Origin: Bacteroidales bacterium
Lineage (GTDB): Bacteria > Bacteroidota > Bacteroidia > Bacteroidales > Muribaculaceae
DNA length: 64,000 bases
Direction of reading: 5' to 3'
NCBI GenBank assembly: GCA_015061005.1
Contig: SUXJ01000001.1
Coordinates: 186,001-250,000, forward strand
The position numbers and the translations under genes were made by a program. Position 1 is the first letter of the stretch; every line of letters begins with the position of its first letter. The notes under the pieces were generated by a model. The model worked only from the letters and a program-made list of their open reading frames with translations, made no database searches and was not told the DNA's origin. Shown here one piece after another: positions 26,603-36,143 of this stretch.

Positions 26603-28654
26603 ATGAAATCACTAATCCTTGCCGCTATTTCCGCTTGTGCACTATGCATTGGTTGCACATCCTCTCCCAAATCCATTGGCGTAATCCCAATCCCTCAACA
26701 CGTTGCTATAACCAACGGCAATTTTCATCTCGGCCAACAAACCGGACTCAACATTGAAGCACCCGAAGCAGACAAAACCGCCCTGCAAAACTTCATTGAG
26801 GCATCACCAATTGCCCACATAGCAAAAACATCAAAGCCATCTAACTCTGTCAACCTTTTCATCGTCGACTGTCTGCCCGAAATAACCTCACCCGAAGGTT
26901 ACCGCATGACCGTCAACGAAGCGACAATCAATATTGAAGCCACTGCCGGTGCAGGACTTTTCTACGGCCTGCAAACCCTCCTCCAACTCATCGATGATTC
27001 CGATAATATTCCCCAAGGCGTCATCTCCGATGAGCCCCGCTTTGACTACCGCGGCATGATGATTGACGTGTCGCGCCATTTCTTCAGCGTTGACTTCATC
27101 AAAAAGCAAATCGACGCAATGGCCTACTTCAAATTCAATCATCTTCACCTTCACCTCACCGACGCCGCCGGTTGGCGAATAGAAATCAAAAAATATCCTG
27201 AGCTGACACGCCAAGCAGCTTGGCGCACTCACCCAACTTGGAAAGAATGGTGGAACGCAGAACGCCATTACTCCATCGAAGGCTCACCTGATGCCCACGG
27301 CGGCTACTACACTCAAGAGCAGATTCGTGACCTCGTTGCCTACGCCCAAGAGCGGTTCATCACGATCATTCCCGAAATAGAAATGCCATCGCACTCCGAA
27401 GAAGTGCTTGCCGTTTATCCGGAACTCTCTTGCTCCGGCTCTCCTTATAAAGATTGTGATTTCTGCATTGGAAACGAGCAGACATTCACCTTCCTGCAAA
27501 ATGTGCTCACTGAAGTAATGCAACTTTTTCCCTCAAAATACATCCACATCGGCGGCGACGAAGCGAGCAAACAGGCATGGGCCACATGCCCCAAGTGCCT
27601 TTCTCGCATGAAAAACGAAAAGTTAGCCAACGTCGATGAACTGCAAAGCTACCTCATTCACCGCATCGAAGGCTTCCTCAATGCAAACGGACGCAATCTG
27701 ATTGGTTGGGACGAAATTCTTGACGGCGGACTCGCACCTAATGCCACTGTCATGTCATGGCGTGGAGCTGAAGGCGGAATTCAAGCCATCGAAGCCGGCC
27801 ACCGCGCCATAATGACCCCAGGAGAGTTCTGCTACCTCGACGCATACCAAGATGCCCCTCACACGCAACCGGAAGCCATTGGCGGATATCTACCCCTGAA
27901 AAAAGTATATAGCTACGACCCCTTGCCTGACTCTATCAGCCCCGAACAAGCCCACCTTCTCTATGGCGTTCAAGGCAACCTTTTTGCCGAATACATCCCA
28001 ACCGAGCAACACATGGAATACATGATGTATCCCCGCATGCTTGCCATTGCTGAAATTGCATGGAGCAACCCCGAAGTCATGAACTACGACGATTTCCGCG
28101 CTCGTGCCGTCGTCGCCACCAACCGCCTGAATCAATGGGGCTACAACTCCTTCAATCTTCTCAACGAAGTGGGAAATCGTCCGGGATCCGAAACCTCAAT
28201 TGAGCACCTTGCATCGGGCAAGAAAGTAACCTACGCCACTAATGCGCCATACTCTGCCAAATATACTGCCGGCGGCGACTCCGCTCTTGTCGATGGAAAA
28301 CTCGGCGGCTGGACCTACGGCGACAAACGCTGGCAAGGTTTTTCAAACAGCACCGGCATCGACGCCACCATCGACCTCGAAACCTTAACCGAACTCCATT
28401 CCATTAACGCCGATTTTATGCAGATTTGCGGCCCTTGGGTATTCATGCCTACTCAAGTCATCATTTCGGCCTCAACCGATGGCAAAAACTTCACCGAGCT
28501 AACCCGTATTGACCACGAAATAATCCGCGACGACGCCGTCTCCTTCAAGACCTTCGGTTGGGAAGGCCTGGCTCAAGCTCGCTATGTCCGCTACCAAGCC
28601 ATACCCGGTGAATTAGGCGGCTTCCTTTTCCTCGACGAAATAATCATAAAATAA
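26603..28654 (+). CDS. GH20 beta-N-acetylhexosaminidase lipoprotein
   Basis: Starting at the ATG at 26603, the 683-residue protein has a lipobox (CIGCTSS) and so sits on an outer or inner membrane. A GH20b-like N-terminal domain (about 25-140) leads into the (beta/alpha)8 barrel with GMMIDVSRHFFS, LHLHLTDAAGWRIEI, and the catalytic pair in HIGGDEASKQAW (Asp-Glu near 318-319). The C-terminal 140 residues resemble an F5/8 type C carbohydrate-binding module (LVDGKLGGWTYGDKRWQGF). It releases terminal GlcNAc or GalNAc from host or microbial glycans. With the GH109-type and GH27 genes it fits mucin-glycan foraging. Confidence 0.93.
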   Translation: MKSLILAAISACALCIGCTSSPKSIGVIPIPQHVAITNGNFHLGQQTGLNIEAPEADKTALQNFIEASPIAHIAKTSKPSNSVNLFIVDCLPEITSPEGYRMTVNEATINIEATAGAGLFYGLQTLLQLIDDSDNIPQGVISDEPRFDYRGMMIDVSRHFFSVDFIKKQIDAMAYFKFNHLHLHLTDAAGWRIEIKKYPELTRQAAWRTHPTWKEWWNAERHYSIEGSPDAHGGYYTQEQIRDLVAYAQERFITIIPEIEMPSHSEEVLAVYPELSCSGSPYKDCDFCIGNEQTFTFLQNVLTEVMQLFPSKYIHIGGDEASKQAWATCPKCLSRMKNEKLANVDELQSYLIHRIEGFLNANGRNLIGWDEILDGGLAPNATVMSWRGAEGGIQAIEAGHRAIMTPGEFCYLDAYQDAPHTQPEAIGGYLPLKKVYSYDPLPDSISPEQAHLLYGVQGNLFAEYIPTEQHMEYMMYPRMLAIAEIAWSNPEVMNYDDFRARAVVATNRLNQWGYNSFNLLNEVGNRPGSETSIEHLASGKKVTYATNAPYSAKYTAGGDSALVDGKLGGWTYGDKRWQGFSNSTGIDATIDLETLTELHSINADFMQICGPWVFMPTQVIISASTDGKNFTELTRIDHEIIRDDAVSFKTFGWEGLAQARYVRYQAIPGELGGFLFLDEIIIK

Positions 28655-28854
28655 TCCCTCCCCTTTAATATTTCACCACACATCAACTCGCATAATCATC
28701 GAAACCACATTTTACTATGTGTAATCCCTTATTACCGAGACGATACAAGAGGAAAACAAATGGAAGTTTTTGGCAAAAATTGGGATAACCCTTACAGCTG
28801 ACAAATTCACATTTACGTAAGCAATCATTATCTATAACCACCCACCACCACTAA

Positions 28855-28884
28855 AAATAAAGCACCCCGCGGGGTGCTTTATTT
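28855..28884. terminator. Bidirectional terminator, perfect 30-bp palindrome
   Basis: The arms 28855-28868 and 28871-28884 match perfectly around a GC centre, with T/A-rich ends on both sides. It lies between the convergent GH20 and EF-G-like genes and can end both transcripts. The rest of the gap (28655-28854) shows no gene. Confidence 0.85.
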
Positions 28885-28905
28885 CCAAAAAATTCGCACT
28901 GCGAA

Positions 28906-31062
28906 TTAGTCTTCCGTATTACTTTCAGCGTAAGCCTTAAGCAGCTTTTCTTGAACATCGCCGGGAACGAGTTCATACCCACTGAAACGCATTGTAAACG
29001 ATGAGCGTCCGCCGGTAATCGCACTCAGCGCAGTTGAATAACTGCTCATTTCCTTCAACGGAACTCGAGCCGAAATCTTCTCAAAACCATTCTCGGAGGT
29101 CATTCCCATAATGATGGCACGACGACCCTGAAGATCACTCATCACGTCACCCATCACATCACCGGGAACCATTACGTCAACGTCATAAACAGGTTCGAGC
29201 ACCTTGGGATTGGCGTTACGGAATGCTTCGCTAAACGCATTACGTCCAGCCAAACGGAATGAAATTTCATTTGAATCAACCGGGTGCATCTTACCATCAT
29301 ATATACATACGCGAACATCTCGAGCGTAGCTGCCGGTAAGCGGACCTTGTTCCATGCGATCCATTAGACCCTTAACGATGGCAGGAATAAAGCGAGCATC
29401 AATTGCACCGCCTACAATGCAGTTATATACTACCAACTTACCGCCCCACGACAAAGGAATTTCTTGCGTGTCGCGCACATTCATCTTATATTCCTGCGAA
29501 CCGAACTTATATGTGTCGGGAGCAGGCATACCGTCTGTGTAAGGTTCAATAATCAAATGAACTTCACCAAACTGACCGGCGCCGCCACTCTGCTTCTTAT
29601 GGCGATAGTCTGCACGCGCTGCCTTTGTGATTGTTTCACGATAAGGAATCTTAGGCTCTTCAAATGTGATAGGCAGTTTATCGTTATTTTCAACGCGCCA
29701 TTTCAGCGTACGCAAGTGGAACTCGCCCTGACCCTTTATAAGAGTTTGCTTCAACTCCTTGCTTTGTTCAACCACCCATGTGGGATCCTCCTCATGCATG
29801 CGAGTCAGAATTTCCATAAGTTTTTCCGCATCGCTTTCTGTCACAGGGCGCACTGCGCGAGTATACTTGGGTTCCGGATAGCGAATAAAGTCATAAACCC
29901 AATCGCAGCTCTTATCATTCAAGGTATTACCGGTGCGAACGTCTTTCATCTTCACTGTTGCACCGATGTCGCCTGCACAGAGTTCATCTACTTGAGTGCG
30001 AATCTGACCGCATACGGTATAAAGCTGAGCCAAACGTTCCTTATTGTCGCGACTAACGTTGTTCAAGTCTGCGCCGGCTTTTAGCGTACCGCTCATTACT
30101 TTGAAGTAGCTGACTTCACCAATATGAGGTTCTACCGAGGTCTTAAACACATACAAACTCAGCGGACCGTTGCTGTCGGGCTTAACTTCTGTGCCGTCGG
30201 TAGCTTCGGGTGCAGGCATATCCTCAACGAAGGGAACAACGTTGCCCAAGAACTCCATCATACGACGCACACCCATATCCTTAGCTGCACTTACGCAGAA
30301 CACGGGATAAATCGAACGATCCACAAGGCCCTTACGTATGCCTTCGCGCATCTCATCTTCGGTCAAGCAACCCTGATCAAAGAATTTTTCCATCAGAGTC
30401 TCATCATTCTCTGCTGCTGCTTCAACGAGAATCTTGTTCAATTCTGTTGCGCGTTCCATTTCCTCGGCGGGAATTTCCGAAATAGTGGGCACACCACCCT
30501 CCGGACCCCATGAATACTTCTTCATCAAAAGAACGTCAATCATAGAGTTAAATCCGGCGCCACATGAAATGGGATATTGAATCTGCACAATCTTGTTGCC
30601 GAAGATTTCACGCATCTGATCAATGACGTTATCATAATCGGCCTTTTCTCCGTCAAGCTGGTTCAACGCAAAAATAACCGGTTTTTTCAACGATGATGTT
30701 GTGCGGAAAATGTTCTGCGTGCCTACTTCTACGCCATATTGCGCATTAACTACTATAACGCCCGTATCCGTAACGTTCAACGCAGTAATCGCAGAGCCTA
30801 CAAAGTCATCTGCACCGGGACAGTCAATAAAATTAAGTTTCTTGCCAAGGAACTCAGCATAAAATATGGTGGAGAATACTGAGTAACCATACTCTTTTTC
30901 TACCGGGAAATAGTCACAAACGGTGTTGCCGGCATCTACCGTACCACGACGTTTTATAACTCCACACTCGTAGAGCATAGCTTCTGCAAGTGTGGTTTTT
31001 CCGGAGCCTTTGCTTCCAAGCAAGGCAATGTTTTTAATTTCAGGGGTTTTGTAAGTTTTCAT
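28906..31062 (-). CDS. fusA2: EF-G paralogue (EF-G2 type) with altered GTPase centre
   Basis: The 718-residue protein has the five-domain EF-G layout, but its G domain departs from canonical EF-G. The P-loop is GSKGSGKT (16-23) instead of the usual DAGKT form. Switch I has YGYSV where RGITI is normal. The G3 motif is DCPGA (80-84) where DTPGH is normal, so the catalytic His is Ala. G4 is NQLD. Bacteroides has an EF-G2 paralogue reported to support translation without GTP hydrolysis under carbon limitation; this gene looks like that type. The housekeeping EF-G would be encoded elsewhere. It is monocistronic. Confidence 0.85.
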   Translation of the reverse strand: MKTYKTPEIKNIALLGSKGSGKTTLAEAMLYECGVIKRRGTVDAGNTVCDYFPVEKEYGYSVFSTIFYAEFLGKKLNFIDCPGADDFVGSAITALNVTDTGVIVVNAQYGVEVGTQNIFRTTSSLKKPVIFALNQLDGEKADYDNVIDQMREIFGNKIVQIQYPISCGAGFNSMIDVLLMKKYSWGPEGGVPTISEIPAEEMERATELNKILVEAAAENDETLMEKFFDQGCLTEDEMREGIRKGLVDRSIYPVFCVSAAKDMGVRRMMEFLGNVVPFVEDMPAPEATDGTEVKPDSNGPLSLYVFKTSVEPHIGEVSYFKVMSGTLKAGADLNNVSRDNKERLAQLYTVCGQIRTQVDELCAGDIGATVKMKDVRTGNTLNDKSCDWVYDFIRYPEPKYTRAVRPVTESDAEKLMEILTRMHEEDPTWVVEQSKELKQTLIKGQGEFHLRTLKWRVENNDKLPITFEEPKIPYRETITKAARADYRHKKQSGGAGQFGEVHLIIEPYTDGMPAPDTYKFGSQEYKMNVRDTQEIPLSWGGKLVVYNCIVGGAIDARFIPAIVKGLMDRMEQGPLTGSYARDVRVCIYDGKMHPVDSNEISFRLAGRNAFSEAFRNANPKVLEPVYDVDVMVPGDVMGDVMSDLQGRRAIIMGMTSENGFEKISARVPLKEMSSYSTALSAITGGRSSFTMRFSGYELVPGDVQEKLLKAYAESNTED

Positions 31063-31385
31063 TCCGGTAAATATTTAAGGGATAATTATTTTTTTTGCCG
31101 TAAAGACGCGTAAAGTTACGTATAATTTTCCCAACGTAAATGCCATAGGAATATGTTTTACAACATAAGCCCGTTTTTCACCACTCGCAGATAATAAACA
31201 CACCGGTCCATGCGTTATCTCTATGTTGATGAATCTCCTTAACCATATCTGCCTATGACTAAAAATTCTACTCAACATGTAACGGCAACTGCCGAAGTTC
31301 AACAATCTGCCATGCCTCGACCCATGACTCTACATCTCATCAAGCAATTTGCAAGAGCCTACTCTCCGACTCTCGGTGGCATGAT

Positions 31386-31428
31386 CTTAAATTAAATTTG
31401 CAATTTAAGCAAAAAGCCGTTAACTTTG
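31386..31428 (+). promoter_or_regulatory. Promoter with overlapping 8-bp dyad, upstream of the cobalamin riboswitch
   Basis: TTTG (31397-31400) and TAACTTTG (31421-31428), 20 bases apart, fully match the consensus. A dyad CTTAAATT (31386-31393) / AATTTAAG (31402-31409) spans the -33 element and could be a protein-binding site. The preceding stretch, 31063-31385, shows no convincing gene. Confidence 0.75.
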
Positions 31429-31439
31429 CATTTAAATAG

Positions 31440-31690
31440 CATCGCGGTTGCGCTCGCGTCAAAGAGTTGACCATATATTTAAGCGCACGCAATAGGGAAT
31501 GGGGTGAAAATCCCCAACAGTACCCGCTGCTGTAAGTTCCAATTTAAGCCCTCTGCTTTTGCCATTGACCCATCTTTGAGTTGAGAAGGCGCAGACCCCG
31601 GGAAGGAACAAGTCAGAAGACCTGCCTCGATGCTTCAATTCTAAAACCTATGAGGTAGCCCCGGGATATGGGCATCGCTTCTAAATACTT
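31440..31690 (+). promoter_or_regulatory. Cobalamin riboswitch
   Basis: The conserved core is clear. AATAGGGAA, GGTGAAAATCC and the B12-box-like CCCGCTGCTGTAAG are at about 31491-31545, and AGTCAGAAGACCTGCC is at about 31611-31626. The element starts just after the predicted transcription start, near 31435. Binding of adenosylcobalamin or a related form would shut off the BtuG-like gene downstream. Edges are approximate; the 3' part with the loop that docks onto the core extends to about 31690. Confidence 0.92.
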
Positions 31691-31741
31691 CGATTTCACC
31701 ACAAATCGAAATCAACTCCTTTAGTTCGATAATGAAATTTC

Positions 31742-31782
31742 CCGATTGCACCTACCTTTTAGGCGCAACCGGACTTTTTTTT
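31742..31782 (+). terminator. Intrinsic terminator of the riboswitch expression platform
   Basis: A 12-bp stem with two A-C mismatches (31742-31753 with 31761-31772) is followed by eight T's, 27 bases before the ATG at 31809. It fits an OFF-state terminator formed when cobalamin is bound. A separate perfect hairpin, TTCGATTT/AAATCGAA near 31687-31710, lies between core and terminator and may take part in switching. Confidence 0.7.
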
Positions 31783-31808
31783 AATATAAACCTCAAAATA
31801 ATTTCATT

Positions 31809-32921
31809 ATGAAACTCAACAAATTGTTTCTTTTTTCTCTGACCGCTTTAGTCCTGACAGCTTGTGACAACACTCCCGAAGACCCGACCGACCCGACGCC
31901 GCCGCCTTCCGGTTCGCAAATCATCTGCGATGGATACTCCGGAGCATACATCCTTAACGAAGGTGGTTGGGGTATGAACGAAGCACGTATTGACCAACTT
32001 GACTTCTCGTCGGGCACACTGTTGGAAAACCAATACGTCAACGCAAATCCATCGGTTGTGCTCGCCTTGGGTGATGTCGCCAACGACCTGAAGCTACACA
32101 ATCAGCGATTATATGCCGTCGTCAACGGTTCTCACAAAGTTGAAGTAATGGAAGCATCTAACCTCAAACGCGTCGGACAAATCGACATCAGTTCCCCTCG
32201 CAGCATTGCTTTCACCGACACTCATGCCTACGTAACATCCTACGTCGATGGCAACAACGACAACGGCTCTATCGTAGAATTCAGTCTCGAAACCCTCAAA
32301 GTAACGCGCTCGGTATCTGTTGGACAAGAACCGGAAGGTATCACCATTATCGACAACACGATCTTCGTCGCGAACTCAGGAGGGCTCCACGCTCCAAACT
32401 ATAGCGATGAAGTATGGTGTCTAAATGTTTCAGACCTCTCTATCACTAACAAAATCAAAGTTGCGCCTAATTTGCGCTTTATGTCTGCAGCTCCCGACGG
32501 TTCTGTTTGGGTAACGTCTCAAGGCAACTACTATGACGTTCCCTCCGGTCTATTTCGTATAAAAAATGGAGTGGTTACCTCTGCCAACGTTCCGTGCACG
32601 GGGTTCACCTTCGCCGACAACAAAATTCTCTACTACGCTTCCTCATGGAGTTATGAAACAAACAGCAACACAATCAATTATGGCACAATCGACAACGAGA
32701 CCATGGACTGCGGACCTTCATTTATTACTGACGGTTCCGAATCAAACATCACCACTCCCTACGGCGTTTTTGCGGCAGGAGGTCTCATAATAGTAACCGA
32801 CGCAAAATCCTACACCACTTCGGGTGCTATCCATATCTACGATGCGTCCGGAAAACTAATCAAACAATACTCTACCGGTGTTCTCCCTAACTCTATTGTG
32901 TTTTTACCGAAAAATCAGTAA
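31809..32921 (+). CDS. btuG: BtuG-like surface cobalamin-binding lipoprotein (beta-propeller)
   Basis: A lipoprotein signal (LVLTACDN) and a Pro/Asp/Thr-rich linker precede about 330 residues of repeated beta-propeller blades (VVNGSHKVEVM, GQEPEGITII, NTIFVANSGG, APDGSVWVTS), the YncE/DUF5074 pattern of BtuG. In Bacteroides, BtuG caps BtuB on the cell surface and binds cobalamin very tightly. The riboswitch and terminator just upstream support this role. No btuB or btuFCD lies within the window; the next gene is argS. The gene's stop codon overlaps the argS -7 box. Confidence 0.85.
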   Translation: MKLNKLFLFSLTALVLTACDNTPEDPTDPTPPPSGSQIICDGYSGAYILNEGGWGMNEARIDQLDFSSGTLLENQYVNANPSVVLALGDVANDLKLHNQRLYAVVNGSHKVEVMEASNLKRVGQIDISSPRSIAFTDTHAYVTSYVDGNNDNGSIVEFSLETLKVTRSVSVGQEPEGITIIDNTIFVANSGGLHAPNYSDEVWCLNVSDLSITNKIKVAPNLRFMSAAPDGSVWVTSQGNYYDVPSGLFRIKNGVVTSANVPCTGFTFADNKILYYASSWSYETNSNTINYGTIDNETMDCGPSFITDGSESNITTPYGVFAAGGLIIVTDAKSYTTSGAIHIYDASGKLIKQYSTGVLPNSIVFLPKNQ

Positions 32922-32926
32922 ATTTG
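32896..32926 (+). promoter_or_regulatory. argS promoter overlapping the end of btuG
   Basis: TTG (32896-32898) and TAAATTTG (32919-32926), 20 bases apart. The -7 box contains the TAA stop of the BtuG-like gene. It would let argS be expressed independently of the cobalamin riboswitch. Confidence 0.6.
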
Positions 32927-32952
32927 CACTCAAATTGCAAATTACTTAAACA

Positions 32953-34740
32953 ATGATTATTGACAACATTATCTCTCAGGCTGTGAGTTGCGCCGTCAAA
33001 TCCTTGTACGGCGTTGACTCCCCTGCTGAATCCATAGTTCCGCAAGCCACTCGAAAGGAGTTTGAAGGGGACCTCACTATCGTAACATTCAATTGGACCA
33101 AGGCTGCACGCAAAAGCCCCGAACAGGTTGGCGAAGAAATCGGCAACTGGCTCGTCGCCAACGAGCCGGCGGTTAATCGTTTCAACGTCATAAAAGGATT
33201 CCTTAACATCGTCATCGAACCCACCTATTGGAGCACCATGCTTCAGAGCGTGCTCGACACTCCCGACTATGGTTTGACAGCCCCCACCGCCGACTCCCCG
33301 TTGGTAATGGTGGAATACTCTTCTCCCAACACAAACAAACCCCTTCACTTGGGCCACGTTCGCAACAATCTGCTTGGATACTCGCTGAGCCGCATTCTTC
33401 AAGCCTGTGGCAACAACGTCGTTAAGACTAACATCGTTAACGACCGAGGCATCCACATCTGCAAATCAATGCTCGCATGGCAAAAGTGGGGAAATGGAGC
33501 TACCCCAAAATCTACCGGATTGAAGGGCGACCACCTCATCGGCGACTTCTATGTTCTCTTCGACAAACACTATAAAGCCGAGCTGAATGCCCTCAAGGAG
33601 CAAGGTATGTCAGATGAAGAAGCTGAAAAAGCATCTACTCTTATGGCTGAAGCGCGCGCCATGCTTGTAAAATGGGAACAAAACGACCCCGAAGTGCGCG
33701 GCCTGTGGGAAACCATGAACGAATGGGTTTACGAGGGATTTGATGAAACATACAAGCGCATGGGAGTGGATTTCGACAAAATTTACTACGAAAGCCAAAC
33801 CTACCTCGAGGGCAAAGAAAAGGTCTTGGAAGGACTCGAAAAGGGCATCATGTACCGCAAAGACGACGGTTCCGTATGGGCGGACCTCACCGCCGACGGT
33901 CTTGACCACAAACTGCTCCTCCGCGCTGACGGCACTTCGGTCTACATGACTCAAGACATCGGAACCGCGAAACTTCGATATCAAGACTTTCCTATCTCAA
34001 AAATGATCTACGTGGTAGGCAACGAACAGAACTACCACTTCCAAGTTCTTTCGCTCTTGCTCGACAAACTCGGATTCGAATGGGGCAAAGACTTGGTTCA
34101 TTTCTCCTACGGAATGGTAGAACTCCCCAACGGAAAAATGAAAAGCCGCGAAGGCACAGTGGTTGATGCCGATGACCTGATGGCGGCCATGGTCGATGAT
34201 GCTGCAAGAGTCAGCGCCGAACTTGGCAAACTCGACGGCTTGTCCGAAGAAGAAGCCGCCAACGTTGCCGAAACCGTTGGCCTCGGTGCGCTGAAATACT
34301 TCCTCTTGAAAGTTGATCCACGTAAAAACATCACCTTCAACCCCGAAGAAAGCATTGACTTCAATGGCAATACCGGTCCGTTCATTCAATACACTTACGC
34401 ACGTATTCGCTCCGTGCTCCGTAAGGCGGCTGATGCAGGTTTCGCCATAGGCGACTTCGCGGCGGTCACCCCCGGCGAGCGCGAAATCGCACTCATTCAG
34501 CGTTTGGCGGACTTCCCGGCGGTGGTTGCAGAAGCCGGACGCACTTATTCTCCAGCCCTCATTGCAAACTTTGCCTATAACTTGGTGAAGGAATACAATC
34601 AGTTCTACCATGACTGCTCAATTCTCCGCGAAGAAGACCCCTCCGTGCGTTCTTTGCGATTGGCATTGAGTGAAGCCACTGCGTCAACCGTTCGCACCGC
34701 ATTATCCTTGCTCGGTATCGGTGTCGTTGAACGTATGTAA
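32953..34740 (+). CDS. argS: Arginyl-tRNA synthetase
   Basis: A class I synthetase of 595 residues, the usual length. The HIGH-type motif is in NKPLHLGHVRNN near residue 135, and the KMSKS-equivalent region is GKMKSREGTVV near 395. An N-terminal additional domain and a C-terminal DALR anticodon-binding domain (YARIRSVLRKA and following) are recognisable. It charges tRNA-Arg in the cytosol. It has its own promoter at the end of the upstream gene. Confidence 0.97.
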   Translation: MIIDNIISQAVSCAVKSLYGVDSPAESIVPQATRKEFEGDLTIVTFNWTKAARKSPEQVGEEIGNWLVANEPAVNRFNVIKGFLNIVIEPTYWSTMLQSVLDTPDYGLTAPTADSPLVMVEYSSPNTNKPLHLGHVRNNLLGYSLSRILQACGNNVVKTNIVNDRGIHICKSMLAWQKWGNGATPKSTGLKGDHLIGDFYVLFDKHYKAELNALKEQGMSDEEAEKASTLMAEARAMLVKWEQNDPEVRGLWETMNEWVYEGFDETYKRMGVDFDKIYYESQTYLEGKEKVLEGLEKGIMYRKDDGSVWADLTADGLDHKLLLRADGTSVYMTQDIGTAKLRYQDFPISKMIYVVGNEQNYHFQVLSLLLDKLGFEWGKDLVHFSYGMVELPNGKMKSREGTVVDADDLMAAMVDDAARVSAELGKLDGLSEEEAANVAETVGLGALKYFLLKVDPRKNITFNPEESIDFNGNTGPFIQYTYARIRSVLRKAADAGFAIGDFAAVTPGEREIALIQRLADFPAVVAEAGRTYSPALIANFAYNLVKEYNQFYHDCSILREEDPSVRSLRLALSEATASTVRTALSLLGIGVVERM

Positions 34741-34787
34741 TCTTTAATGCACCTATTACTTTTTCCTCAATAAAACAACTAAAAAAA

Positions 34788-35492
34788 ATGAACTATCCTT
34801 ACAACATGCCGCAATACGGCGGCACTGATTTCTCGCTCTCTCAGCGCGTATCTGCCGTGATGAAAAGTGTTTACTTGCGCATGACCGTTGGTCTTATCAT
34901 CACTGCACTTGTTTCGCTTTTGGCCTATAGCCAAGGCTTCCTCGTTTTCATGCTCCAACACAGCTTTTTGATGTGGGGGCTCGCAATTGCCGAAATTGTA
35001 CTCGTGATTGCTATCAGTGCAGGAATCTCTAAAATGAAATCATCTACGGCGCTACTCCTCTTCCTGCTCTTTGCCGTCATCAATGGACTGTCACTAAGCC
35101 CCATCTTCGCAATCTACACCGGCACTTCAATTGCTAAAACCTTCTTCATCTGCGCCGGCACATTCGGAGCCATGAGCATCTATGGTTACACAACCAAAAC
35201 AGACCTGTCTCGCTTTGGAGCTATCCTATTTATGGCACTCATCGGTTTGATAATCTGCTCCGTTGTCAACTTGTTCTGGACCTCCGACACCTTCGGATGG
35301 ATTATCTCGCTCGCCGGTGTGGCTATCTTTGTAGGGCTCACGGCTTGGGACACTCAGAAAATCAAACAAATGGCAGAAGTAATGCCTGCAAGCTCCATCG
35401 GCCACCTCGCCACTCTCGGAGCCCTCAGCCTCTACCTCGACTTCATAAACCTCTTCCTCTACCTCCTCCGATTCTTCGGAAATCGCGACTAA
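34788..35492 (+). CDS. Bax inhibitor-1/YccA family membrane protein
   Basis: A 234-residue protein with seven hydrophobic helices and the family signatures YLRMTVGLIITALVS, an Asn/Gly-Leu-Ser helix (VINGLSLSPIF) and GLTAWDTQKIK near residue 185. Members are inner-membrane proteins thought to form pH-dependent Ca2+ leak channels or to interact with FtsH; its role here is unknown. It begins 47 bases after argS and ends before a strong terminator. Confidence 0.93.
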   Translation: MNYPYNMPQYGGTDFSLSQRVSAVMKSVYLRMTVGLIITALVSLLAYSQGFLVFMLQHSFLMWGLAIAEIVLVIAISAGISKMKSSTALLLFLLFAVINGLSLSPIFAIYTGTSIAKTFFICAGTFGAMSIYGYTTKTDLSRFGAILFMALIGLIICSVVNLFWTSDTFGWIISLAGVAIFVGLTAWDTQKIKQMAEVMPASSIGHLATLGALSLYLDFINLFLYLLRFFGNRD

Positions 35493-35512
35493 AAAAATCT
35501 CCATACCCCCCT

Positions 35513-35549
35513 AAAAAGTGGCTCACCCTCCCCGGTGAGCCACTTTTTT
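35513..35549 (+). terminator. Rho-independent terminator
   Basis: A 15-bp stem (35513-35527 with 35534-35548) closes a short C-rich loop and runs into T's. It is 20 bases after the Bax inhibitor-1 family gene. Confidence 0.9.
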
Positions 35550-35633
35550 TCACCCTTTTGACGAAAATCTACGCTTTTCCCCTCCGCTCTCTCCCTACCT
35601 TTGCAAAAAAATCACCAACCACTCTCCACTAAT

Positions 35634-36143
35634 ATGCCCCGCACCGCCTACTTCCGCCGATTTATCCGCCGCACGCTCTCCCTCCGCGAACGTGCTTGCA
35701 TCGAAAGCCTCGAACGCCAACGTCAGCGCTCAGGCCGTGTCCGCGCTCTCATTAACGACCCCTCGGGCTCTCTCTCCCGCGTCCTCCTCGAATACCTCAG
35801 TTGGCACCAAGCCCGCTTAACCCAACGCTCCGCCGTCATAATCTCTCCTCAAAAAATATCAACCCGACTGAGAGCAAAAACGCTCACCCACAGAAGATTC
35901 CCCTCCCTGCGAGGCTACTGCCGACCCGTCGGCCAAATAATAATCTTCCAAGCCGACAGGCTCAAACGCCTCGGCCAAGCCGTCGCCACCGTCGCTCCAC
36001 TCCTCTCCTCTCCGGACGCGACACAATCCTACTCCTCGTCGGCGATATCCAACGCCTCACTCACCACTTCTCCCCCTCCTTCTACCAAACCCTCGACTCC
36101 TCAACAAAATACTCACCTCCAAAACCTCGCCCCAAACCCATAA
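35634..36143 (+). CDS. Arg-rich hypothetical protein, possibly frameshifted
   Basis: A TACCTTTG -7 box (35596-35603) precedes an ATG at 35634. The first 120 or so residues (MPRTAYFRRF, ALINDPSGSLSRVLLEYLS, GQIIIFQADRLKRLGQAV) look like real protein. After a CT-rich tract near 35995-36020 this frame becomes Ser/Pro/Thr-rich low complexity, while another frame reads GRDTILLLVGDIQRLTHHF and continues through the 9-bp repeats to a stop near 36303. A slip in the CT tract would join the two into a more sensible protein. There is no known domain. I list the frame as it stands; it may be a decaying or phase-variable gene. Confidence 0.4.
   Translation: MPRTAYFRRFIRRTLSLRERACIESLERQRQRSGRVRALINDPSGSLSRVLLEYLSWHQARLTQRSAVIISPQKISTRLRAKTLTHRRFPSLRGYCRPVGQIIIFQADRLKRLGQAVATVAPLLSSPDATQSYSSSAISNASLTTSPPPSTKPSTPQQNTHLQNLAPNP

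Noticed and set aside
31075..31305. Minus-strand open frame upstream of the EF-G paralogue
   Set aside because: No domain, no promoter, and the composition is that of an intergenic stretch.
33997..34611. 204-codon open frame opposite argS
   Set aside because: It lies fully within argS catalytic sequence and its product is unlike any protein family.
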